A DNA stretch of 64,000 bases from Nitrosomonas sp. HPC101 (lineage in GTDB: Bacteria; Pseudomonadota; Gammaproteobacteria; Burkholderiales; Nitrosomonadaceae): NCBI RefSeq assembly GCF_009833125.1, contig NZ_QRCC01000010.1, positions 1 through 64,000 of the forward strand, written 5' to 3'. This document shows positions 57,665 to 64,000 of the stretch, one piece after another. Every line of letters begins with the position of its first letter. Positions within the stretch are counted from its first letter, which is position 1. A program made the position numbers and the translations under genes. The notes under the pieces were generated by a model. It worked only from the letters and a program-made list of their open reading frames with translations. It did no database searches and was not told the origin of the DNA.

Positions 57665-58798
57665 CTAAATAGAGATGTTATCCATGTAGGCGCGTACCAG
57701 CTGGTGGTAATAGTCATCCTGCATGAGAAAGGAGTCGTGCCCGTATGTGGAAGGTATTTCCGCATAGCTGACGTTCAGTTTATTGTCGAGCAGTGCCTTG
57801 ACGATCTCGCGTGAGCGTTCCGGAGAAAACCGCCAATCGGAGGTGAACGAGAGCACCAGGAAATCTGCTTGTGCACGCGCAAATGCTGCGCTCAGGTTGC
57901 CATCATAATCCTGGGCCGGATCAAAATAATCCAGTGCTTTCGTCATCAACAGGTAGGTGTTGGCATCGAACAGATCGGCAAATTTATCCCCCTGGTAATG
58001 CAGGTAAGACTCGATCTGGAACTCGACATCATAATTGAATGCAAGTGAGCCATTGCGCAGTTCACGGCCGAATTTGGTGGCCATGGAGTCATCCGATAAA
58101 TAGGTGATATGACCCAGCATGCGCGCCAGGCGCAGCCCCCTGCGCGGGTGAGTGCCACGGGAATAATAGTCTCCGCCATGAAAGTCGGGATCGGTCAGAA
58201 TTGCCTGGCGTGCGACATCATTGAAAGCGATGTTCTGTGCCGTCAATCTGGCGGAGGCAGCAATGACTGCGACATGACGCACTCTTTCCGGAGCATCCAG
58301 CGCCAGCTGCATGGCTGACATCCCTCCCAGGCTGCCGCCGATGATAGCAGCGAAACAATCGATACCGAACTGGTCAGCAAAACGTACATAGGTTTTTGCC
58401 CAGTCAGCCGTCGTAACCAGCGGAAAATCCGGGCCATAGCGCTTCCCGGTTCTGTCATTGATGCTGATCGGCCCGGTGGAACCATGACAGCCACCCAGAT
58501 TGTTAACGCCAATAACGAAGAATTTCCGGGTATCAATCGGTTTTCCCGGACCGATCATGTTGTTCCACCAGCCGGTATTTCTGGGATTGTCTGCGTAAAC
58601 ACCGGCCACATGATGATTACCGGATAGTGCGTGACAGACCAGAATCGCATTGGATCGCTCCGGATTCAGTTCTCCGTAAGTTTCGTAGATAAGTTCGTAG
58701 TTATCCAGTACGGCACCGCTTTTCAGGCTGAGTGGCGTGTCAAAATGCACGCGTCGTGCCGAGACGATGCCGATTGAATCAGAATCTTGCATAGACAT
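57665..58798 (-). CDS. metX: Homoserine O-acyltransferase MetX
   Basis: An alpha/beta-hydrolase-fold enzyme of 377 residues that activates homoserine with acetyl- or succinyl-CoA for methionine synthesis. The nucleophile elbow is [15 protein letters not shown] (Ser near residue 157), the early motif is [11 protein letters not shown], and GCHGSTGP precedes the oxyanion region. The catalytic His is in YGHDSFL near the C-terminus. Whether it uses acetyl- or succinyl-CoA is not decidable from these motifs alone; MetW partnership fits proteobacterial succinyl-type MetX. No SAM riboswitch is visible upstream. Confidence 0.95.
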   Translation of the reverse strand: MSMQDSDSIGIVSARRVHFDTPLSLKSGAVLDNYELIYETYGELNPERSNAILVCHALSGNHHVAGVYADNPRNTGWWNNMIGPGKPIDTRKFFVIGVNNLGGCHGSTGPISINDRTGKRYGPDFPLVTTADWAKTYVRFADQFGIDCFAAIIGGSLGGMSAMQLALDAPERVRHVAVIAASARLTAQNIAFNDVARQAILTDPDFHGGDYYSRGTHPRRGLRLARMLGHITYLSDDSMATKFGRELRNGSLAFNYDVEFQIESYLHYQGDKFADLFDANTYLLMTKALDYFDPAQDYDGNLSAAFARAQADFLVLSFTSDWRFSPERSREIVKALLDNKLNVSYAEIPSTYGHDSFLMQDDYYHQLVRAYMDNISI

Positions 58799-58928
58799 CT
58801 GAAAATAATAAAACCAACTGTAGATGTGAAAAATGAATGCTCATTGTATCCAATTGTGTTACTGAAAATTCAATATTCCTTGCGGGTCCTCTGCAGTGCG
58901 GCTCATAGGGGATTTAATCATAGGTTTC

Positions 58929-60656
58929 TTAGCTATTGAGTTTCTGCAGCAGGTCATGAATTTTGTCCGGCTCGTCCGCCTTGAGTATCTTTTGTGTCAA
59001 GCGGGTAATGTCAGGCAGATGGCTATCCAGTACTTCCCGTTTCACGGTCAGCAGCTGTGTTGGGTACATGGAAAATTGCCGTAATCCCATCCCGAGTAGC
59101 AGGCGAGTATATTTTGAATCCCCCGCCATTTCTCCACAGATGGAAACTGGCATACCGGCTTTAGCAGCGCTCTGGATGATTTGGGATAATAGCCGGAGAA
59201 TGGCCGGATGCAGCGGATCAAACAGATGTGCAACGGTTTCATCGGTGCGGTCGATTGCGAGCGTGTACTGAATGAGATCGTTTGTGCCAATGGATAAAAA
59301 ATCCAGTTTGCGCATGAACAGCTCCAGGCTGAGTGCAGTTGCCGGAACTTCCACCATGCAACCAATCTTGATGGTTTCATCGAAAGGCATGTTTTCATCC
59401 CGCAGGCTTTGCTTGGCAAATTCGATCATTTGCAGTGTCTGATCGACTTCCCGGCTGCTGGAGAGCATCGGGATCAGAATTTGAGTGTGACCGAGGATTG
59501 AAGCGCGCAGAATGGCGCGCAGCTGTACCAGAAACATGCCCGGTTCGGCCAGGCTCATCCGGATTGCGCGCAATCCAAGTGCCGGATTAGGTGCCATGCG
59601 ATAAGCGCTTCTGAGATTCTTGTCCGCGCCGAGATCAAAAGTGCGGATAACGACGGGCAAGCCGTTCATGCCCCCGATAACCGTGGAATAAGCCTCAAAC
59701 TGCTCTTCTTCATCCGGCAGATCATCCCGGTTCAAAAACAGGAATTCGCTGCGAAACAGGCCAATTCCGATTGCACTGTATTCTTTCGCCCGTTCAACTT
59801 CCTGCGGCAGCTCAATGTTGGCGTGCAGATCCACCGGTGTACCATCTCGTGTAACCGCTGCTACAGAGCGGAGACGCCAGAGTTTGCGTTTTTCCAGTTC
59901 GAGCTGGTTTTGCTTCAGGCGATATTCGGCGAGGATATATTTATCCGGATTGATGATGACGATGCCCTGGTTGCCATCTACAATCAGATTGTCATTCTCG
60001 TAGATCAGCTGCTGGGCATGCTGCATGGCTACAATCGAAGGAATGTTAAGGCTGCGCGCTACGATGGCGGTATGCGAGGTTGGCCCGCCCATGTCTGTCA
60101 GAAAGGCAGAGAACTGGTGCTGCTTGTACTGCATGACATCCGCTGGACTCAGGTCGTGCGCTACCAGAATACCAAAACCATCGTGTTTCACCGGGGGCGG
60201 AGTATGCCCCGGATGGCCGAGTAACACTTTCAGAACACGTTCGGCTATCTGAGCAACATCGGTTTTGCGTTCGCGCAGATAGGGATCCTCTATTTCTTCG
60301 AAGCGCGCAATCAGTACCTCCGTTTGCTGTGCAATTGCCCATTCAGCATTGCATTGCGCTTGCTTTACAATGCTCTGTGTGGCCTGGGAAAATATCGGAT
60401 CGTCCAGAATCATCTGGTACAGCTCCAGGAAGGCGTTGAATTCAGCGGGTCCGGTTCCCGGTAGAATAGAATTTTTGAGTGTTTCCAGTTCCAGCCGTAC
60501 CGTGGAGAATGCGCTGCACAACCGTGTCACTTCGGTATCAATCTGATTTTTTGGCAGCTGGTAGTGAGGAATGTTCAATGCAGCCGACGAAGCCAGATGA
60601 GCGCGTCCGATCGCAATGCCGTTGGATACACCGACACCGTGCAGGATGAAACTCAT
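58929..60656 (-). CDS. ptsI: PTS enzyme I
   Basis: PEP-protein phosphotransferase takes phosphate from PEP and passes it to HPr. The 575 residues are complete. The active-site His is in GGPTSHTAIVARSLNIPSIV (about 189-208 span), preceded by an HPr-binding helical domain. The PEP-binding barrel has FRSEFLFLNR, RTFDLGADK, and the signature Cys in SICGEMAGD. Its start overlaps the ptsH stop by four bases (ATGA type). With HPr and EIIA but no sugar permease adjacent, it likely serves regulation rather than sugar uptake. Confidence 0.96.
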   Translation of the reverse strand: MSFILHGVGVSNGIAIGRAHLASSAALNIPHYQLPKNQIDTEVTRLCSAFSTVRLELETLKNSILPGTGPAEFNAFLELYQMILDDPIFSQATQSIVKQAQCNAEWAIAQQTEVLIARFEEIEDPYLRERKTDVAQIAERVLKVLLGHPGHTPPPVKHDGFGILVAHDLSPADVMQYKQHQFSAFLTDMGGPTSHTAIVARSLNIPSIVAMQHAQQLIYENDNLIVDGNQGIVIINPDKYILAEYRLKQNQLELEKRKLWRLRSVAAVTRDGTPVDLHANIELPQEVERAKEYSAIGIGLFRSEFLFLNRDDLPDEEEQFEAYSTVIGGMNGLPVVIRTFDLGADKNLRSAYRMAPNPALGLRAIRMSLAEPGMFLVQLRAILRASILGHTQILIPMLSSSREVDQTLQMIEFAKQSLRDENMPFDETIKIGCMVEVPATALSLELFMRKLDFLSIGTNDLIQYTLAIDRTDETVAHLFDPLHPAILRLLSQIIQSAAKAGMPVSICGEMAGDSKYTRLLLGMGLRQFSMYPTQLLTVKREVLDSHLPDITRLTQKILKADEPDKIHDLLQKLNS

Positions 60657-60922
60657 TCATCTTCCTCGAAGTAGTCATTAATCAGTGCTTTTAGGGCCTC
60701 CATCGCTTGAATTTCATCCGAGCCGATGGTTTCCAGTTCGACTACAGTACCCTTGCTGGCAGCAAGGGTCATAACACCCATGATGCTTTTGGCGTTAACC
60801 CGGCGCCCGTTGCGTGTCAGCCAGACCTCACTCTCAAATTTTTCTGCCAGCTGCGTCAGTTTGGCTGACGCGCGCGCATGCAAACCCAGTTTATTGAGGA
60901 TTGTTAACGTTTCAGTTGGCAT
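60653..60922 (-). CDS. ptsH: Phosphocarrier protein HPr
   Basis: The 89-residue phosphocarrier between EI and the EIIA protein. The phosphorylated His is in NKLGLHARASAKL (about residue 15). The regulatory Ser region NAKSIMGVMTLAAS is intact, compatible with HPr kinase control (hprK itself is not in the window). The start overlaps the end of the EIIA gene by 11 bases and the stop overlaps ptsI, so the three are tightly coupled. Confidence 0.96.
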   Translation of the reverse strand: MPTETLTILNKLGLHARASAKLTQLAEKFESEVWLTRNGRRVNAKSIMGVMTLAASKGTVVELETIGSDEIQAMEALKALINDYFEEDE

Positions 60923-61316
60923 CGTCCGCTTCCTGCGCTATTTGAAGAATGCTTTCCCGGCCACCGGTCAGAACTTTATCAATCAGCTGGGGCAGCGGAA
61001 GATGTCGATGTTGTACGGCGCGTAACAACATGGGCAGATTTAATCCGGCCAGGCACTCAACGCGTCCATCCTGGATCAGTTCGCAGGCAATATTGGCAGG
61101 TGTGGCGCCTAGAATATCCGTCAGAATCAGAACACCATCCCCCTGATCCAGCTGCCGGAGCATTGCCTGCAATTGAATGATCTCGATCTCCGGATCTGCA
61201 GCAGGAGAAACAGCGTGATTCAGCAGCAATGGAGGACACTCGTCCAGAATGTGTATGATGCAATTGATCAGACTGGCCCCCAGCTGCTCATGAGTGATGA
61301 TCAGAATGCCGATCAT
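60912..61316 (-). CDS. PTS EIIA component, mannose/fructose family
   Basis: A 134-residue EIIA(Man)-type protein. The phospho-accepting His is at the front in GILIITHEQLGASL (about residue 9), and the second conserved part is VLILTDILGATPANIA. No EIIB, EIIC or EIID is present in the neighbourhood. In betaproteobacteria such a lone EIIA is part of a regulatory phosphorelay that often affects polyhydroxyalkanoate or nitrogen and carbon balance. It is first in the operon EIIA-ptsH-ptsI. Confidence 0.92.
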   Translation of the reverse strand: MIGILIITHEQLGASLINCIIHILDECPPLLLNHAVSPAADPEIEIIQLQAMLRQLDQGDGVLILTDILGATPANIACELIQDGRVECLAGLNLPMLLRAVQHRHLPLPQLIDKVLTGGRESILQIAQEADDAN

Positions 61317-61441
61317 TTTGTGATTTATCCACCTGTTTACCGAAAATATCTCCGGATTTTATCATTCTCTTCTGATTGATCAGAGGTTCCTTCACCGCTT
61401 CCGGATTTGTTTGGGGGCAGCAATGGCAGCAATGTACTTTT

Positions 61442-62560
61442 CTATAGCCAGCGTTTATGGCGAAAGTAGATCAGCATGCCGATGACGACAACCACCATGA
61501 TACTGAGTACATAGAGGTAACCGAAGGGCCAGTGAAGTTCCGGCATGTTCCAGGGACTGGAGGTATCAAAATTCATTCCGTACAACCCGGTGATGAACAT
61601 CAGCGGAAGAAAAATGGTTGCGGCGATGGTGAGTGCTTTCATGATGTCATTCATGCGCTGACTCACTGCGGACAGATAGGTATCAAGCAGGCTATAGGCC
61701 ATTTCGCGATAAGTTTCCACAAAGTCGATGATAATGACGCAATGGTCGTAGCAGTCACGCATATAAAGGCGTGTGGTTTCAGAGAGAAATCGCCCGTCGT
61801 CGCGCATGAGCTCGGCAATAATCTCGCGTTGCGGCCACCAGGTGCGACGCATCAGCACCAATTTACGTTTGGCATAATGAATGCTGTTGCGTGCTTCACG
61901 ATTGGGATCATTCAGGATTTCGTCTTCCAGTGATTCCAGTTCGTCACCCAGTTCTTCAAGCAGAGGAAATCCGCTGTCTACAATGACATCAAGCAGCGCA
62001 TACAGGAGATAATCTGCCCCGTGCGTACAGAGCTTGCTCACGCCACGAATCCGCTGGCGTACAGATTCGAACGTATCATTCCGGTTTTCGCTGATGCTGA
62101 TCAGGTAGTTTTTACCGGAAAAAAAGCTGATCTGGTTGATAACCAGCGTATTTTCATCCGTCCGGTGTACGTGATTGAATACAATGAACTGGTGATTGTC
62201 ATAGGCTTCAATCTTTGCTCTCGCCTCCTGATGCAATACATCTTCAAGTGCAAGCGGGTGTAGACCGAAGGCCTGGCCAAGTATTCCCAGTTGTTCCGGC
62301 GTTGGCTGACCTCGCAGGTGCAGCCAGGTAATATCAGTGGCGTCAGCTTCAGGAGGCTTGCAATCTGTGATCGCCAGATCATGCCGTTCCTCAACCGGGC
62401 CTTCTTTGCGGTAACGCAACAGAGATAACTTCGCCGGCAGTATATCGGTGGTTTTTTCGCCTTTGGCAAGTTCCAGTGAGCCTGGAGAGGCACCCGGTCG
62501 ATAATTGCGCGTGCGCTTTCTGTGCAGTCTGGCCGAGCGCGTTGCTGTTTTGTGTCGCAT
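61442..62560 (-). CDS. corA: CorA-type magnesium/cobalt transporter
   Basis: A pentameric divalent-cation channel of about 372 residues. A long N-terminal cytoplasmic domain (with TDITWLHLRGQPTPEQL and EDVLHQEARAKIEAYDNHQ in part) leads through a long helix to two C-terminal membrane spans. The selectivity motif GLYGMNFD sits at the end of the first span. ATG 62560 gives a basic N-terminus (MRHKTATRSARLHRKRTR). The frame is open to a TTG at 62635 that overlaps the ampD stop as TTGA, so an upstream coupled start is possible. The operon would be ampD-corA. Confidence 0.93.
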   Translation of the reverse strand: MRHKTATRSARLHRKRTRNYRPGASPGSLELAKGEKTTDILPAKLSLLRYRKEGPVEERHDLAITDCKPPEADATDITWLHLRGQPTPEQLGILGQAFGLHPLALEDVLHQEARAKIEAYDNHQFIVFNHVHRTDENTLVINQISFFSGKNYLISISENRNDTFESVRQRIRGVSKLCTHGADYLLYALLDVIVDSGFPLLEELGDELESLEDEILNDPNREARNSIHYAKRKLVLMRRTWWPQREIIAELMRDDGRFLSETTRLYMRDCYDHCVIIIDFVETYREMAYSLLDTYLSAVSQRMNDIMKALTIAATIFLPLMFITGLYGMNFDTSSPWNMPELHWPFGYLYVLSIMVVVVIGMLIYFRHKRWL

Positions 62561-62631
62561 AAAATCTGTTATATGTTGAGATCTATTGGAGAATAGCGGT
62601 TGATCAGCATATGATGCGACAGGATTAACAG

Positions 62632-63183
62632 TCAACCGAGGTTTCCAGGTTCAAGTGCCTGGTAGTAACTTTGCCAGTCGAAATAGGGGCCGGGATCGGT
62701 TTTTCTGTGTGGAGCAATGTCGGCATGGCCGACGATATTATCGACTGGATAAGCTGCCTGTATAGCCCGTGTAAGTTTGACCAGCCGGGTATATTGAACA
62801 GGTTCAAACGGTTGATTATCGCTGCCTTCCAGTTCGACGCCGATCGAAAAATCATTACAGTGTGAACGGCCCTGCCAGCTGGATATGCCGGCGTGCCAGG
62901 CGCGCAAGGTGCAGGGGACAAACTGGATGATTTCCCCATCGCGGCGAATGAAAAAATGACTGGACACTTTCAAATCCTGTAATCCCTGATAATACGGATG
63001 TGCCTGTGGATCGAGCTGGTTGGTGAAAAGCTCGATGACACTATCGCCCCCAAATTCTTCCGGCGGCAGGCTGATGGCATGGATAACCAGCAGGCGGATG
63101 TCACTCCGATCCGGTCGTTCGTCGCAATTGGGCGAGGGGATGTATCTGGCCAGAGTCAGGTGGCCTGCGGTATCGATAAGCAT
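62632..63183 (-). CDS. ampD: 1,6-anhydro-MurNAc-L-alanine amidase AmpD
   Basis: A cytoplasmic zinc amidase for peptidoglycan recycling, 183 residues, as usual. The zinc-binding residues are the His in LLVIHAISLPP (about 33-43) and those in VGHADIAPHRKTDPG near the C-terminus, the latter also with the catalytic-type Lys and Asp. Other conserved parts are VSSHFFIRRDGEIIQFV and CNDFSIGVELEG. It is divergent from tmk, with 68 bases between the start codons, and overlaps the longer corA frame at its 3' end. Confidence 0.95.
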   Translation of the reverse strand: MLIDTAGHLTLARYIPSPNCDERPDRSDIRLLVIHAISLPPEEFGGDSVIELFTNQLDPQAHPYYQGLQDLKVSSHFFIRRDGEIIQFVPCTLRAWHAGISSWQGRSHCNDFSIGVELEGSDNQPFEPVQYTRLVKLTRAIQAAYPVDNIVGHADIAPHRKTDPGPYFDWQSYYQALEPGNLG

Positions 63184-63251
63184 GGATGTGACGGATTAAT
63201 AGAGCAGTGATTTGAGCGTTGCTTCAAAGAAGAAGAGATGATTTTAATCAA

Positions 63252-63896
63252 ATGATTACCTTGCAGTACGGAAAATTTATTACCTTTGAAGGCATCGATG
63301 GCGCAGGAAAAAGCACGCATCTGGCCTGGCTGGAGCATTTTCTGCAGGACAAAGGGTTGGAGGTGGTCGTGACACGCGAGCCTGGTGGTACCGCATTGGG
63401 CGAGGCGCTGCGGTTGCTGCTGCTGGATCATCGTCAGGCCATGCATCCCGAGACTGAAGCCTTATTGATGTTTGCTGCACGACGGGAACATCTGGATAAA
63501 GTCATACTACCCGCGCTGGAGCGCGGCGCCTGGGTAATTTCAGATCGTTTTACCGATGCCAGTTTTGCCTATCAGGGCGGGGGCAGAGGGATCGCACTGG
63601 AAAAACTGGAGGCGCTGGAACAGTGGGTGCAGGAAGCGTTCTCGCCTGACCTGACCGTGTATTTCGATGTGCCGGTGGTACTGGGCCGTGAACGGGTGCA
63701 ATCCACCAGAGCGACCGATCGTTTTGAAAAAGAAACGGATCTATTTTTTGAACATGTACGACAAGCTTACCTGCAACGTGCCAGACAATTTCCGCAAAGG
63801 ATTCGGGTGGTGGATGGCAGCCAGCCACTGGAAGCTGTCAAAACAGCTGTGGCGGAAGTAGTGGAGAACTTTTGGTCAGATCAAGCTGATCCATGA
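63252..63896 (+). CDS. tmk: Thymidylate kinase
   Basis: The enzyme phosphorylates dTMP to dTDP. It is 214 residues from ATG 63252 ([17 protein letters not shown]), with the P-loop [10 protein letters not shown] (about 14-23), [14 protein letters not shown], and the LID-type motif [16 protein letters not shown] (about 96-111). The frame is open to TTG 63219, but the chosen ATG is the conserved one. Its stop overlaps the next start (ATGA). In many proteobacteria tmk is followed by holB, but the next frame here does not begin like HolB. Confidence 0.95.
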   Translation: MITLQYGKFITFEGIDGAGKSTHLAWLEHFLQDKGLEVVVTREPGGTALGEALRLLLLDHRQAMHPETEALLMFAARREHLDKVILPALERGAWVISDRFTDASFAYQGGGRGIALEKLEALEQWVQEAFSPDLTVYFDVPVVLGRERVQSTRATDRFEKETDLFFEHVRQAYLQRARQFPQRIRVVDGSQPLEAVKTAVAEVVENFWSDQADP

Positions 63897-64000
63897 GCTT
63901 ACGAGTACTGCTGTTGCAGTTGCGAAAATTTTCAAAGAACACCGATTTTCCGGCAAGCATCGAGAAACGGCTTTTTGAGGAAGTTACATTCAGCGTACGG
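63893..64000 (+). CDS. N-terminal fragment of an unrecognised protein
   Basis: ATG 63893 overlaps the tmk stop (ATGA), and the frame stays open for 36 residues to the window edge. It begins [20 protein letters not shown] and continues with [16 protein letters not shown]. It is basic, with no signal peptide that I can be sure of and no motif. The position after tmk would suggest holB (delta' subunit), but the N-terminus is unlike HolB, so I leave it unnamed. Confidence 0.5.
   Translation, partial: MSLRVLLLQLRKFSKNTDFPASIEKRLFEEVTFSVR

Noticed and set aside
61317-61441. CAGAGGTTCCTT near 61380 resembling a MITE end
   Set aside because: No matching second end or body could be found, so it is not called a copy.

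Overview
The window reads as chromosome of a betaproteobacterium close to Nitrosomonas (ammonia oxidiser group). This rests on protein similarity as I recall it, on the gene mix (orphan PEP-CTERM TPR lipoprotein, glgC/glgB beside GH57 and GH63 glucan enzymes, partial regulatory PTS, gatCAB, mreBCD-mrdAB) and on IS5-type relics and small non-autonomous elements. No ammonia-oxidation gene lies inside the window, so the genus is an inference. Most of the sequence is ordinary housekeeping DNA. I saw no rRNA, tRNA, CRISPR array, prophage or intact transposase.

Layout. 0-4 kb: tail of an unknown gene, a multi-pass membrane protein, an RhlE-type helicase, a decayed IS5-family element and an easily missed 43-residue membrane protein. 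4.4-8.6 kb: RND efflux adaptor and permease. 8.7-18.9 kb: alpha-glucan block, with glgC, two GH57 enzymes and a GH63-like enzyme on the minus strand and glgB divergent; no glgA or glgP is present here. 19.3-22.8 kb: copper P-type ATPase translationally coupled to a CDF exporter, behind a candidate MerR-type promoter. 23-28 kb: XRE regulator, radical SAM protein overlapping queD head to head, a MITE, tatD, an ankyrin protein, Hsp20 and a small lipoprotein. 28.3-31.6 kb: gatCAB (minus). 31.8-38.9 kb: mreBCD, mrdA, mrdB, rlpA for rod shape. 39.7-42.5 kb: prsT. 42.7-46.3 kb: cysM and a ydbH-ynbE-ydbL-like envelope lipid transport set. 46.5-50 kb: argD, argF, argG. 50-53.4 kb: alpha/beta hydrolase, DUF4139 protein and an unknown protein whose gene holds a perfect 21-bp inverted repeat. 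53.6-56.7 kb: a possible Fic/Doc relic and a nitrate/sulfonate-type ABC importer. 56.8 kb: second MITE copy with a TAA target duplication. 57-61.3 kb: metX-metW and ptsI-ptsH-EIIA(Man). 61.4-64 kb: corA, ampD, tmk and the start of an unknown gene.

The most noteworthy non-textbook items are the two-copy MITE family (25.0 and 56.8 kb), the perfect inverted repeat inside a coding region at 53.0 kb, the divergent overlap of queD with the radical SAM gene, the decayed toxin-like fragment at 53.7 kb, the compositionally odd 200-bp stretch between mreD and mrdA, and the 43-residue membrane protein. I did not find a convincing wholly new multi-gene system.
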